Counted from the first letter of the stretch, positions 1 through 8,810 are shown. The stretch is DNA of 64,000 nt from Lachnospiraceae bacterium (GCA_902363445.1 CABJAB010000002.1:434001-498000); one strand, 5' to 3'. Program-made: numbers and translations. The notes: generated from the sequence alone by a model not told the origin.

Positions 1-1
1 T

Positions 2-526
2 TTGGATGGAACGGGTTTGAGTGAGATCCAGACCGGAATAGGTTTTTTTGACCACATGCTTGTGAGCTTTGCGAAGCACGGCCTGTTTGATCTGGACGTA
101 CAGGTCAGGGGGGATCTGGAAGTGGATACTCATCATACCATTGAGGATACAGGCATCGCCCTGGGTCAGGCCATTGGAAAAGCGGTGGGAGATAAGTCGG
201 GAATCCGCCGGTATGGCTCTTTCCTGCTTCCCATGGACGAATCCTTAGTTCTCTGTGCCCTGGACTTGTCGGGGCGTCCCTATTTGGTATATGACGCCGT
301 TCTTACGGCGGAGCGTGTCGGCTGCCTTGAAACGGAGATGATCAGGGAATTTTTCTATGCGGTTTCTTATTCGGCGGCTATGAATCTTCACATCAAGGAA
401 ATTCACGGCGAGAATACTCATCATGTGATTGAAGCCATGTTCAAGGCGTTTGCCAAGTCCCTGGATATGGCCACCATGACAGACAGCCGGATTCCCGGCC
501 TCTTGTCCACAAAGGGTTCTTTATAA
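2..526 (+). CDS. hisB: Imidazoleglycerol-phosphate dehydratase, 5' end cut off by window edge
   Basis: This is the last ~174 residues of HisB, which dehydrates imidazole-glycerol phosphate to imidazole-acetol phosphate in histidine synthesis in the cytoplasm. Seen: the two metal-binding HHxxE motifs, HHTIED near visible residue 44 and HHVIEA near 140, and the GFFDHML segment near 14. Bacterial single-domain HisB is about 195 residues, so roughly 20 N-terminal residues lie left of the window; the in-frame TTG at base 2 is not a believable start. It is followed 25 bp later by the hisIE fusion in the same direction, so the two are probably co-transcribed with other his genes outside the window. 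Function is confident from motif and family. Confidence 0.96.
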   Translation: MDGTGLSEIQTGIGFFDHMLVSFAKHGLFDLDVQVRGDLEVDTHHTIEDTGIALGQAIGKAVGDKSGIRRYGSFLLPMDESLVLCALDLSGRPYLVYDAVLTAERVGCLETEMIREFFYAVSYSAAMNLHIKEIHGENTHHVIEAMFKAFAKSLDMATMTDSRIPGLLSTKGSL

Positions 527-551
527 CTATAAATCGTGAGGAGAAGACAAC

Positions 552-1838
552 ATGGCAGAAGAAAAGAAACTGGCAGCTTTGTTTGCCCTTAGAAACGGTC
601 AGGTAGAAATTGAAATCGAACGGGGAGGGTTCCCCGATGGCAGCCCGGAAGAGCTATGCCGTTATTATGATGACAACGGCGCTGATGAATTAATGATCAT
701 GGACCTCTCGGAGGATGATGCAGGGCATGACGCCCATATCGGCATGATCAAAAAGATTGCCCGCGCCGTGGATATCCCTGTGATCACGGGCGGACGGGTC
801 AAACGAGTGGAGGATGTGAAAAAATATCTCTATGCCGGAGCCAAAATGGTGTATCTAAAAGCCTCCGAGGAAGAAAGCATTGATATTTTAAAGGAGGTTT
901 CCGACCGTTTCGGTAAAGAGAAAATCGCTGTTTGGCTGGACAGAGAGGATAAGATCTCACGGATGGAGGAATACGCTTCTTTAGGAGCCGGCTGCTTTAT
1001 TCTGGATATGGGAGCCGCTTTCACATGCCTCCCGGAAGGCAGCGGATATCCTATGCTGCTTCTGACCCAGATGAGGACGGCGTCAGAGCTTAAACCCATT
1101 TTGTCGCTTCCTGGAGTAAAGGGAGCCGTTCTTTCATTTGGAAAAGACGATGGCACTGACTGTATGAGCCTTAAACAGCAGCTGAAAAAAGAAGGGCTTT
1201 CTATGAATACGTTCGAAAGTCCGGTGAGCTTTTCTAAACTTAAGCTGGGACCGGATGGCCTGGTCCCGGTCATCGTACAGGATTATAAGACCTCTGAAGT
1301 CCTCATGATGGCGTATATGAATGAAAAAGCCTTTGAGGACACTCTGGAAACGGGCAAAATGCATTATTACAGCCGGAGCAGAAAAAGCCAGTGGCTGAAG
1401 GGGGAGACCTCCGGACACTTCCAATATGTAAAATCCCTCTGTCTGGACTGTGACAATGATACCCTTTTAGCCAAGGTGGCTCAAGTGGGCGCTGCCTGTC
1501 ACACCGGTTCCCGTTCCTGTTTTTTTAATAAACTGGTGAAAAAGGAGTATGACGATACCAATCCGCTTATGGTATTTGAGGATGTGTATCAGGTGATCCT
1601 CGACAGAAAAGCCAATCCCAAAGAAGGCTCTTATACAAATTATCTGTTCGACAAAGGGATAGATAAGATATTAAAGAAGGTAGGAGAAGAGGCGACGGAA
1701 ATCGTCATTGCCGCCAAAAACCCCAACCCAGAAGAAATCGTTTACGAACTGTCGGATTTCCTCTATCACGCCATGGTCCTGATGGCGGAAAAGGGCGTGA
1801 CCTGGGAAGATATTACAAAAGAATTGGCAAATCGTTGA
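552..1838 (+). CDS. hisIE: Histidine biosynthesis HisI/HisE bifunctional enzyme with an N-terminal HisF/HisA-like barrel
   Basis: A 428-residue protein in three parts. Residues ~1-215 resemble a HisA/HisF TIM barrel (a [10 protein letters not shown] strand near 40-50 and an [12 protein letters not shown] loop near 75-90). Residues ~236-330 are phosphoribosyl-AMP cyclohydrolase (HisI) with zinc-ligand cysteines in CLDCD and HTGSRSC. Residues ~340-425 are phosphoribosyl-ATP pyrophosphatase (HisE) with the KVGEEATE helix. The HisI and HisE parts should carry out steps 2 and 3 of histidine synthesis. In the barrel, the HisF strand-1 catalytic Asp (consensus CLDVKDG) is replaced in ALRNG, so that domain is probably not an active cyclase; this is inference. 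The start has GAGGAGAAG upstream. Ordinary HisIE is about 200 residues. Confidence 0.93.
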   Translation: MAEEKKLAALFALRNGQVEIEIERGGFPDGSPEELCRYYDDNGADELMIMDLSEDDAGHDAHIGMIKKIARAVDIPVITGGRVKRVEDVKKYLYAGAKMVYLKASEEESIDILKEVSDRFGKEKIAVWLDREDKISRMEEYASLGAGCFILDMGAAFTCLPEGSGYPMLLLTQMRTASELKPILSLPGVKGAVLSFGKDDGTDCMSLKQQLKKEGLSMNTFESPVSFSKLKLGPDGLVPVIVQDYKTSEVLMMAYMNEKAFEDTLETGKMHYYSRSRKSQWLKGETSGHFQYVKSLCLDCDNDTLLAKVAQVGAACHTGSRSCFFNKLVKKEYDDTNPLMVFEDVYQVILDRKANPKEGSYTNYLFDKGIDKILKKVGEEATEIVIAAKNPNPEEIVYELSDFLYHAMVLMAEKGVTWEDITKELANR

Positions 1839-1846
1839 CTTATTAC

Positions 1847-1875
1847 TTGATTGTCCCTCCGGAATAGGGTAAAAT
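1847..1875 (+). promoter_or_regulatory. Candidate sigma-A promoter of the 141-residue unknown gene
   Basis: TTGATT at 1847-1852 and TAAAAT at 1870-1875 are separated by 17 bp, just after hisIE and 32 bp before the next ATG. This suggests the next gene can be transcribed separately from the his operon. Judged by eye only. Confidence 0.5.
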
Positions 1876-1906
1876 TACATAAAAGAACTGTAAAGGGGGA
1901 GCGGCC

Positions 1907-2332
1907 ATGGCATGGAAGGAGAAATGTTTTCGTTCCTTAATGGATGCGAAACTGTTTTTATCAACGGCGCATATGGAGAGGTTCAAGGAATTGTGGAAAG
2001 TTCTGAAAAAGCAGCCTTTCTGTACAAAAGGGATGTGTAAATGTCTGTTCATGGCGGCGTGGGATCAGGAGCATTATCAGTTCCTGAAGGACACGGTAGA
2101 TGAGATGATCGCCAGGAAAGACACAGATACCTCCTATATGCTGGAAAAAGGAAGAGTCGTGCTGGACAATGTCGCCCTCAGCGAACGGGAGCTGTTTAAA
2201 CTCTCTATCCATTTCCTGGAAGAGGAGGGCAGGACACCGGATGAACGGTTCCTCCTGAAGCTGGCCCATCATTGGGTTCCAATCGCGGATAATACCCTGG
2301 AAGCAGGACGTCTTTTGGATGCTTTGGAATAA
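1907..2332 (+). CDS. Hypothetical protein, 141 residues
   Basis: I do not recognise this family. The product is predicted soluble and largely helical, with no signal peptide or membrane segment. It starts at an ATG preceded by AAAGGGGGAG. Its N-terminal third carries three cysteines (residues ~38-45, in the stretch FCTKGMCKC) and several Met/Trp-rich helices; the rest is charged (FLEEEGRTPDERF). It stands alone between hisIE and a terminator, with its own likely promoter. The coding frame is intact and base use matches its neighbours, so I treat it as real. No function is proposed. Confidence 0.75.
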   Translation: MAWKEKCFRSLMDAKLFLSTAHMERFKELWKVLKKQPFCTKGMCKCLFMAAWDQEHYQFLKDTVDEMIARKDTDTSYMLEKGRVVLDNVALSERELFKLSIHFLEEEGRTPDERFLLKLAHHWVPIADNTLEAGRLLDALE

Positions 2333-2357
2333 ATGAGACAAATGTGAGGTTTAAACG

Positions 2358-2404
2358 AAATATGCTGAATCGGGCAGTAAGGGCCTTGTTCAGCATATTT
2401 TTTT
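2358..2404 (+). terminator. Rho-independent terminator, probably bidirectional
   Basis: Arms AAATATGCTGAA (2358-2369) and TTCAGCATATTT (2389-2400) are perfect complements and are followed by a T run to 2404. The structure lies between the unknown gene (+) and popT (-), which converge here. It can stop transcription from both sides, though the T run is better on the + strand. Confidence 0.85.
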
Positions 2405-2410
2405 ATCGGT

Positions 2411-3238
2411 TTATGCCGTTTCCGGATGCCGTTCTTCCCATCTGGACAGAAGATAAATGATAAAAAATCCTGCCGCTGCCCAGAAAATACAGGAAAAGAT
2501 TTCTATTCCTGCCGACATTCGCGGAATCTCACCCATGATATCTCCGATGGAGCCCATCACAAATCCCAATATGATCATATAAGTGGGATGGGGATATCGT
2601 TTCATGGCTGTTTCCAGAAATCTGGTCAGCAGAAGAATACCCAGGATACATCCTGCGCCAAAAGGGAAAAGAGCCAGGAAATTTCTGTCTCCGAGAGCGC
2701 CGAAAATAAAATTATAGACTCCCATCATATACAGCATGGAAGAAAAAGAGATTCCAGGCAAAACTAACGCAAGCGCGCCCAGGATACCGGCCAAAAACTG
2801 AATGAGAAAACTGAGGAGGCCTCCGTTTCCGGCGTGAAACAGATTTTTCGGAAGCATGGCGATGCTAAATACAAGGGCCAGTCCGGCTGCAAGATAGAGG
2901 AAGCTTTTAAAGGACAAGTGTTCCGTCCTCGTTTCTTTATAGATAACCGGAATCCCTCCGATGACAGCTCCGATCACAAAGAATCCCATTTCCTGTGGAA
3001 AATGACGGTTCAGGGAAGCCATGGGCCCTGATAAGATCAAGAATGCGGCTCCGGCTCCCAGAACGAATTGGAGCAAAAAGAAAAAACTCTCTTTTTTGTG
3101 TTTCATAAAGGAGCTGACCGATGAGATCATACGGTCATATACTTTAAAGATCATGGACATGGTTCCGCCGCTGACCCCGGGGATCAGCATGGAGCCGCCG
3201 ATGATAAACCCTTTGATTATCGTGGAAATCTCGAACAT
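2411..3238 (-). CDS. popT: DUF368 membrane protein, PopT-type polyprenyl-phosphate transporter
   Basis: A 275-residue polytopic membrane protein with about eight hydrophobic segments. The N-terminal motif IPGVSGGTMSMIF near residues 19-31 and a second, related VLPGISFSS near 160 are the signature repeats of DUF368. Members of this family have been described as undecaprenyl-phosphate translocases that return the lipid carrier to the inner face of the membrane for wall synthesis; that role is taken from family knowledge, not read from the sequence. The ribosome site AAAGGAAGGAAG is directly upstream. The gene is monocistronic, converging on the preceding gene and diverging from the ABC importer. 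Confidence 0.88.
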   Translation of the reverse strand: MFEISTIIKGFIIGGSMLIPGVSGGTMSMIFKVYDRMISSVSSFMKHKKESFFFLLQFVLGAGAAFLILSGPMASLNRHFPQEMGFFVIGAVIGGIPVIYKETRTEHLSFKSFLYLAAGLALVFSIAMLPKNLFHAGNGGLLSFLIQFLAGILGALALVLPGISFSSMLYMMGVYNFIFGALGDRNFLALFPFGAGCILGILLLTRFLETAMKRYPHPTYMIILGFVMGSIGDIMGEIPRMSAGIEIFSCIFWAAAGFFIIYLLSRWEERHPETA

Positions 3239-3564
3239 TCTTCCTTCCTTTCTTTTATTTCTCTCCTAAATTCTGTAAACAAGTTGACGTGAAATTGATA
3301 CCACTATAACAGACGAGGAGCTGTCTGTCCATAATTCCAGCATGAGCTTGATGCTTTCTTAACATATTTTACATAGTATTTTTGGAATCATTTTGGATGA
3401 GTTCCGATCGGCACCATTCAGATTACCGGCAGAAGTTCCGGCCTGTTTATATAACTTTATGCTAATGTTAAAAAAATATCCCCCGGGGTGGCTTCCCGAA
3501 GAAGCACGAATTATGTATAATAAACCCGTTGGCTGGAAACGCGCAAAACAGGAGGATGAAAAAG
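3239..3564. other. Divergent intergenic region between popT and the ABC importer
   Basis: These 326 bp have no credible gene. The right end holds TGTATAAT (TATAAT at 3516-3521), a likely -10 for the solute-binding protein gene, with no good -35. A GC-rich interrupted repeat, CCCCGGGG at 3481-3488 and nearby CTTCCCGAAG at 3492-3501, and a CCGGCAGAAGTTCCGG hairpin near 3426-3441 could fold in an early transcript. I compared it by eye with common riboswitch cores and found no match. A ribosome site AGGAGG lies at 3550-3555. Confidence 0.45.
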
Positions 3565-5244
3565 ATGAAAAAGGGAATGAAGGCACTCGCAGTGCTTTTA
3601 TGTATAACCGCTTTGGCTGCAGGCTGCGGCAAATCCGGAGATTCCGGGACATCAACAGACAAGCCGAGCCAGACGACAGGCGGCACAGAAAAGACGGAGA
3701 AGGAAGAGACAGAGAAAAATGAAGGGGAACCTGAGGAAGCAAAATCCGAGGTGACTATCGGTTTTTCCAGTGAGGGAGATTCCTTTGACCCCTGTACGGG
3801 ATTCGGATATACAGGCTCTCCCCTTTATTCTAACCTGGTAAAAGTAAATGGTGACGATAAGCTGGAAAATGATCTGGCTACAGGATATACGGTCAGTGAC
3901 GACGCGCTGACATGGACCTTTAAAATAAGAGATGATGTGACGTTTACCAACGGCGACCCACTGAAAGCTTCCGATGTGGCTTTCTCGTTCAACACCGCCA
4001 AGGAAAAAGCCACTTACATGGATCTGACAATGATGGAGAGCTGTTCCGCAACGGATGATACAACCGTTGAATTCAAACTGTCAAAGCCCTGCGTGACCTT
4101 TATCTATACAATCGCTCAGATGGGTATCGTGCCGGAAAATGCCTACGGTGATAAATTTGGTCTGGAGGTAGACCAGATCATCGGCTCCGGTCCTTATAAG
4201 ATGGTCCAGTGGGATAAAGGCCAACAGTTCATCCTGGAGGCAAACGAAAGCTACTACGGAGAACAGCCTAAGATAAAGAGAGCAGTTGTTCTGATTCAGG
4301 AAGAAGACGCCCGTTTTGTAGCCGCACAGGCGGGAGAGGTGGATATCGCTCTCACTTCCGCGACACTGGCCACCACGGAGATCAAAGGAATGCATGTGGA
4401 AGAAGTCGAATCTGTGGACAACAGGGGCATTACACTTCCTACAGTTCCCGATGAAGGCAAGACGACGGAGGACGGCTATAAAATTGGAAATAACATCACC
4501 TGCGATGTCAATGTGCGAAAAGCGCTTTGTTACGGCATTGACCGGGAGAAGATCATAGAGGAAGCTTTAAATGGCTATGCGGCTCCGGCGTATTCCGAAT
4601 GTGACGGAATGCTGTGGTGGAACAAAGAAGATGTGATCGAAACAGATATTGAATATGCCAATAAGCTCTTAGATGAATCCGGCTGGAAAGATACGGATGG
4701 AGACGGTATCCGGGAAAAAGACGGAGAGAAGCTGTCCTTTAATCTGATGTATTTTGCAGGAGATTCCATGCGTCAGGCAGTGGCAATGTCTGTGGCAAAT
4801 CAGGCTAAAGAAAATATGGGATTCGATATAAACGTCGAAGGTGTGAGCGCGGACGATACTGTAAAAAGAATGTTCTCGGAACCCATGATTATGGGATGGG
4901 GCTCCGACAGTCCGATGACTTCCTATATGCTGTATCACAGCAGCAACGCTGGTAAGACGGATTTTTATAATCCTGAATTTTATACCAGTGAAAAGACAGA
5001 TGAATATCTGGACACGGCGATGAACTCTCTCACGATTGAGGATTCTTATGAATGGTGGCAGAAAGCACAGTGGGACGGAGAGACGGGTACCTCCATGAGA
5101 GGAGAAGCCCCCTGGGCATTCTACGTGAATATGACGCATCTTTATTATGTAAAGGATGGACTGGATATCGGAAATCAGAGGATTCACGCCCATGGACAAG
5201 CCTGGCCCCTGATCGCCAATTTGGCGGAGTGGACCTGGGAATAG
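3565..5244 (+). CDS. Extracellular solute-binding protein, family 5 (peptide/nickel ABC importer lipoprotein)
   Basis: A 559-residue lipoprotein that captures substrate outside the membrane for the downstream permeases. The start at 3565 gives a compact signal peptide ending in lipobox LAAGC (Cys21) and sits 9 nt after AGGAGG; the longer TTG-started frame (3529) lacks such a site. A Thr/Glu-rich linker (residues ~25-65) precedes the family 5 fold: LATGYTVSDDALTWTFKIRDD, cut here as LATGY...WTFKIRDD, near 100-125, and GSGPYKMVQWDKGQ near 210. Substrate cannot be read from the sequence; the family takes oligopeptides, nickel or metallophore complexes. First gene of a five-gene operon. Confidence 0.9.
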   Translation: MKKGMKALAVLLCITALAAGCGKSGDSGTSTDKPSQTTGGTEKTEKEETEKNEGEPEEAKSEVTIGFSSEGDSFDPCTGFGYTGSPLYSNLVKVNGDDKLENDLATGYTVSDDALTWTFKIRDDVTFTNGDPLKASDVAFSFNTAKEKATYMDLTMMESCSATDDTTVEFKLSKPCVTFIYTIAQMGIVPENAYGDKFGLEVDQIIGSGPYKMVQWDKGQQFILEANESYYGEQPKIKRAVVLIQEEDARFVAAQAGEVDIALTSATLATTEIKGMHVEEVESVDNRGITLPTVPDEGKTTEDGYKIGNNITCDVNVRKALCYGIDREKIIEEALNGYAAPAYSECDGMLWWNKEDVIETDIEYANKLLDESGWKDTDGDGIREKDGEKLSFNLMYFAGDSMRQAVAMSVANQAKENMGFDINVEGVSADDTVKRMFSEPMIMGWGSDSPMTSYMLYHSSNAGKTDFYNPEFYTSEKTDEYLDTAMNSLTIEDSYEWWQKAQWDGETGTSMRGEAPWAFYVNMTHLYYVKDGLDIGNQRIHAHGQAWPLIANLAEWTWE

Positions 5245-5267
5245 GGAAAATCATTGATAAAAATACT

Positions 5268-5302
5268 ATTTTGCTCCGGGCAGATTTTGTCCGGAGCGAA
5301 AT
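5268..5302 (+). other. Intercistronic hairpin inside the ABC importer operon
   Basis: ATTTTGCTCCGG (5268-5279) pairs with CCGGAGCGAAAT (5291-5302) over 12 bp with one G-U pair and an 11-base loop. There is no clean T run after it, so it is more likely an mRNA-stabilising or partial-attenuation element than a full terminator. Its place after the binding-protein gene fits the usual need for more binding protein than permease. Confidence 0.65.
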
Positions 5303-5338
5303 GTGCGTTTATAATAAAAGAAAAATGAGGGTGGACAA

Positions 5339-6343
5339 ATGAAAAAAATGCACGTTCTTAAATTTACGGGCAAATATCTGGTCCGCGTGGTGACACTTCT
5401 GATCGCTGTCAGCATAATCAGTTTCATATTGGTCAGCGCGTCTCCTGTGGATCCTGTACAGCAGTATGTGGGTGCGGTCCCAAACGTCAGTGAAGAACAA
5501 AGAGAAAAAATAGCAGAATACTGGGGCTTAAATGATCCGCCGCTGGAGAGATTCCTCGCGTGGGGAAATTCCATTCTCCATGGCGACTTCGGTACGTCAC
5601 TGATATACCGCCGACCGGTTCTGGATATCATCAAAGAAAAATTTGCAGCTTCTTTGGCGCTCATGCTGACGGCCTGGCTCTTTTCGGGCCTGATTGGCTT
5701 TGGTATTGGGTGCGCCATGGGGATTTACAATGGAAAGTGGCTGGATAAGATCCTGAAAAAGATTTGTCTCGTCATGTGTTCGATTCCTACGTTTTGGATA
5801 GGAATCGTGTTTCTCATGTTCTTTTCTGTGAAGCTGGGCTGGTTCCCCATGGGGATGAGCGTGCCAAAGGGAGTGCCGGCCGATGAGGTCACCATTCTGC
5901 AGAGAATTCATCATCTGGTTCTGCCCGCATTGACACTGAGTTTTCTTTCCTTTGCCAATGTGGCGCTTCATACCAGAGAAAAGCTGGTAGACGTACTGGA
6001 AAGTGATTATGTTCTGTTTGCCAAGGCGAGAGGAGAATCCCGCTTCAGCATCCTGAAGCGGCACGGGTTCAGAAATATACTGCTTCCCGCTGTTACCATG
6101 CAGTTCGGTTCATTCAGTGAATTGTTCGGCGGTTCTGTGCTGGCGGAAAGCGTCTTCTCCTATCCAGGACTGGGCGCGGCAGCAGCCGCCGCCGGTATGG
6201 GTTCAGACATCCCTCTACTCTTAGGAATCACTCTGTTCAGCGCCCTGTTTGTCTTTGCCGGAAATATGCTGGCCAATATTATCTATGGAATCGTAGATCC
6301 GCAGATTAAGGAGGGATATAAGAATGAGTCATATGGCAGCTAA
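5339..6343 (+). CDS. ABC transporter permease, DppB/NikB type
   Basis: A 334-residue inner-membrane permease with about six hydrophobic segments. The first spans residues ~12-32 and is followed by an extracytoplasmic loop typical of DppB/OppB. The cytoplasmic EAA-type coupling loop is visible as ARGESRFSILKRHGFRN near residues 230-246, and the family motif LAESVFSYPGLG near 270 follows. It pairs with the next gene to form the membrane channel. It overlaps that gene by 20 bp, which points to translational coupling. The start has GAGGGTGG upstream. Confidence 0.92.
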   Translation: MKKMHVLKFTGKYLVRVVTLLIAVSIISFILVSASPVDPVQQYVGAVPNVSEEQREKIAEYWGLNDPPLERFLAWGNSILHGDFGTSLIYRRPVLDIIKEKFAASLALMLTAWLFSGLIGFGIGCAMGIYNGKWLDKILKKICLVMCSIPTFWIGIVFLMFFSVKLGWFPMGMSVPKGVPADEVTILQRIHHLVLPALTLSFLSFANVALHTREKLVDVLESDYVLFAKARGESRFSILKRHGFRNILLPAVTMQFGSFSELFGGSVLAESVFSYPGLGAAAAAAGMGSDIPLLLGITLFSALFVFAGNMLANIIYGIVDPQIKEGYKNESYGS

Positions 6344-7196
6344 AGACCCTACTCTGCGGGTTGGAAAAGGCTCCTGTCTTCTGAACAGGAGGACAAAGAT
6401 CATCGTCTTGGCGGTACTGATGTTTGCCGTGCTTGTTGGGATATATCTGGCAGGGGCTTTATCAAGCAATGATCTGATCACGGCGGATTTCTCCCAGAAA
6501 GGTCTGAAACCTTCCTGGGAGCATCCCTTCGGAACAGATATGCTGGGCAGGGACATGCTGGTGAGGACGATAAAGGGATTATCCGTCAGTATTGTAGTAG
6601 GGACTGTGGCGTCCTGTGTAAGCGCCGTGATCGCCTTGATCGTGGGCGTCGTAGCGGCTACAGGGGCCTCCTGGCTGGATCACTTTATCAACTGGGTGAT
6701 AGACCTGGTGATGGGGATTCCTCACACGGTCCTGCTGATCCTGATATCCTTTGCCTGCGGGAAGGGGCTTAAAGGGGTCCTCATAGGCGTGGCGGTCACC
6801 CACTGGACAGGGCTGGCCCGTATCATCCGAAGTGAGGTCCTACAGATCCGTTCCCAGCAGTATATCGAGGTGTCCAGAAAGCTTGGTCATTCCAGCTGGT
6901 GGATTACCGTCCATCATATTCTGCCTCATATGGTGCCGCAGTTTATCATTGGGCTCATACTGATGTTCCCCCATGCCATCATGCACGAATCCAGCCTTAC
7001 TTTTCTTGGATTTGGATTGTCACCGGAGCAGCCTGCTATCGGTATCATCCTGTCGGAATCCATGAAATATCTTTCAACGGGAATGTGGTGGCTGGCCTTT
7101 TTCCCGGGACTGATGCTGGTGATCATCGTCCTGCTGTTTGACCGTTTGGGAGAGAACCTGAAGAAGATCATAGATCCGTACAGCGCCCATGAATAG
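6324..7196 (+). CDS. ABC transporter permease, DppC/NikC type
   Basis: A 290-residue permease, partner of the preceding DppB-type protein. It shows the long N-terminal hydrophobic helix (residues ~25-48), the HPFGTDMLGRDML motif near 72-84 that is typical of DppC/OppC, and the coupling loop SRKLGHSSWWITVHHILPH near 184-202. TM segments fill most of the rest. Its start ATG lies inside the end of the previous gene, with AAGGAGGG just before it. Together the two permeases should form the pore for the substrate delivered by the lipoprotein at 3565. Confidence 0.92.
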   Translation: MSHMAAKDPTLRVGKGSCLLNRRTKIIVLAVLMFAVLVGIYLAGALSSNDLITADFSQKGLKPSWEHPFGTDMLGRDMLVRTIKGLSVSIVVGTVASCVSAVIALIVGVVAATGASWLDHFINWVIDLVMGIPHTVLLILISFACGKGLKGVLIGVAVTHWTGLARIIRSEVLQIRSQQYIEVSRKLGHSSWWITVHHILPHMVPQFIIGLILMFPHAIMHESSLTFLGFGLSPEQPAIGIILSESMKYLSTGMWWLAFFPGLMLVIIVLLFDRLGENLKKIIDPYSAHE

Positions 7197-7205
7197 GAGA
7201 GAGTT

Positions 7206-8135
7206 ATGGAAAAAGAACCAATTTTAACGGTTAAGGATCTGTCAGTATCCTTTCATATGTACGACACCGGACTGGAGCAGTACGATCTTAAAGTAATCTC
7301 CAACCTGAATCTGGATGTATGTCCCGGTGAGATCGTGGCGATCGCCGGCTCCAGCGGTTCCGGAAAAAGCCTTCTGGCTCATGCGGTCATGGGGCTTTTG
7401 CCGGGGAACGCGGCAGTGAGCGGGGAGATTTCTTATAAAGGCAGCGTATTGTCGCAGAAAGACAAAGAAAAGCTGAGAGGAAAAGAAATAGCGCTGGTTC
7501 CCCAGTCAGTCGCTTATCTGGATCCATTGATGAAGGTGGATGCACAGGTGAGAGGCAGCAAGCCGGACCGGGAACGTATAGCCGCCCAGAAGGAAATTTT
7601 CAAACGGTTTCATCTGGACGAGAAAACAGAAAAGCTGTATCCTTTTCAGCTTTCCGGCGGCATGGCCAGAAGAGTCCTTGTCTCCACGGCAGTGATCAGC
7701 GGTGCGGAACTGATCATCGCCGACGAGCCTACGCCGGGTCTGGACCTGGAGATGGCCCTGGAAGCCCTGAAGGTTTTCCGGGAATTGGCAGATGAGGGTA
7801 AGGCCGTGGTATTGATCACTCATGATATAGACTTGGCGTTTCATATAGCGGACCGTATCGCCGTTTTCTATGCGGGAACAACCGTAGAAATAGCGGAAGC
7901 GGAGGACTTCAGGAAAGGGCCGGAGGCTCTCCGCCACCCTTATTCTAAGGCGTTGTGGGAGGCTCTTCCGCAGAATGGTTTTAAACCGATCGCTGGTTTT
8001 CAGCCTTATGCAAAATATCTCCCGGACGGCTGCCTGTTTTCTCCCAGATGTCCTCATAAAACAAAGGAATGTGAACAAGAGATACCCATGAGAGAAGTGC
8101 GTGGGGGATATGTGAGGTGTATTCATGCGGATTGA
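7206..8135 (+). CDS. ABC transporter ATPase, DppD/NikD type
   Basis: A 309-residue cytoplasmic ATPase. Seen: Walker A GSSGSGKSLL near residues 49-58, signature LSGGMARR near 154, Walker B LIIADEPTPGLD near 175-186, and the switch His in VLITHDIDLA near 203. The C-terminal tail has the Cys pattern DGCLFSPRCPHKTKEC that is typical of peptide/nickel-family ATPases. It works as a heterodimer with the next gene product, which it overlaps by 11 bp. GGAGAGAGTT precedes the ATG. Substrate is not deducible from this subunit. Confidence 0.93.
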   Translation: MEKEPILTVKDLSVSFHMYDTGLEQYDLKVISNLNLDVCPGEIVAIAGSSGSGKSLLAHAVMGLLPGNAAVSGEISYKGSVLSQKDKEKLRGKEIALVPQSVAYLDPLMKVDAQVRGSKPDRERIAAQKEIFKRFHLDEKTEKLYPFQLSGGMARRVLVSTAVISGAELIIADEPTPGLDLEMALEALKVFRELADEGKAVVLITHDIDLAFHIADRIAVFYAGTTVEIAEAEDFRKGPEALRHPYSKALWEALPQNGFKPIAGFQPYAKYLPDGCLFSPRCPHKTKECEQEIPMREVRGGYVRCIHAD

Positions 8136-8745
8136 AGCTAAAAATATCAGCTTTCGGTATGGCGCCAAGTCTCCGTGGATTTTACAGGACGTCAGTCTGA
8201 GCGTAGAAGAAGGAGAGCGGGTCGGTCTGGTAGGGCCAAGCGGATATGGGAAGAGTACGCTGATCCGGATCATGGCCGGGTATCTCCGCCCGCAAAAAGG
8301 GGAAATCCTGCTGGACGGAAAACCGCTTCCGCGAAAAGGCGTTTCTCCGGTACAGTTAATCTATCAGCATCCGGAAAAAGCCATAAATCCCCGGTGGAAA
8401 ATGAAAAAAGTATTGCAGGAATCCGGCATGTACCGGGACGAGGTGATGGAAGCGCTCGGGATTGAAAAGGACTGGCTGGAGCGATATCCAAGAGAGCTGT
8501 CCGGCGGTGAGCTGCAGCGGTTCTGTGTGGCCCGTTCCCTGTTTCACGGAACTCACTTTCTGTTTGCGGATGAAATGAGCACTATGCTGGATGTGATCAC
8601 ACAGGCACAGATCTGGAATCTGATGTTGAAAGAAGTGGAAGAACGCCGCCTGGGACTTTTGATGGTTACCCATAATAAAGAGCTGGCGAAAAAAATCTGT
8701 GACCGGGAAATCCATTTGGAAGAAATCAATCATACAGGTGCATGA
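8125..8745 (+). CDS. ABC transporter ATPase, short DppF/NikE type
   Basis: A 206-residue ATPase, partner of the preceding subunit. Walker A is [10 protein letters not shown] near residues 37-46, signature LSGGELQRF near 126-134, and Walker [12 protein letters not shown] near 148-158, where the usual DEPTS is DEMST. It ends soon after the switch region, so it lacks the ~80-residue C-terminal extension and cysteine motif of most peptide ATPases. Such short partners occur in nickel/metallophore-type systems, which weakly favours metal over oligopeptide uptake; this is inference. It is the last gene of the operon and is followed at once by a strong terminator. Confidence 0.9.
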   Translation: MRIEAKNISFRYGAKSPWILQDVSLSVEEGERVGLVGPSGYGKSTLIRIMAGYLRPQKGEILLDGKPLPRKGVSPVQLIYQHPEKAINPRWKMKKVLQESGMYRDEVMEALGIEKDWLERYPRELSGGELQRFCVARSLFHGTHFLFADEMSTMLDVITQAQIWNLMLKEVEERRLGLLMVTHNKELAKKICDREIHLEEINHTGA

Positions 8746-8750
8746 CGGGA

Positions 8751-8781
8751 AACAAGGGGCCGAGGCAGGCCCCTTGTTTTT
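8751..8781 (+). terminator. Terminator of the ABC importer operon
   Basis: AACAAGGGGCC (8751-8761) and GGCCCCTTGTT (8768-8778) form a perfect 11-bp stem with a 6-base loop and a T run. It begins 5 bp after the stop codon of the last ABC gene. Confidence 0.95.
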
Positions 8782-8810
8782 CACAGTGCTTCTTTTCTTT
8801 TCATACAATA
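8782..8810 (+). promoter_or_regulatory. Candidate sigma-K-type sporulation promoter of the collagen-like gene
   Basis: CACA at 8782-8785, 16 bp, then CATACAATA at 8802-8810 fits the Bacillus-type sigma-K consensus (mACm, 16-17 bp, CATAnnnTA). It lies 42 bp upstream of the ATG at 8853. No good sigma-A promoter is visible in this gap. The call rests on a short consensus and on the product being spore-coat-like, so it is only a candidate. Confidence 0.5.

Noticed and set aside
3239..3564. Metal riboswitch before the ABC importer
   Set aside because: By eye no match to the NiCo, cobalamin, or other cores; only small GC-rich hairpins.
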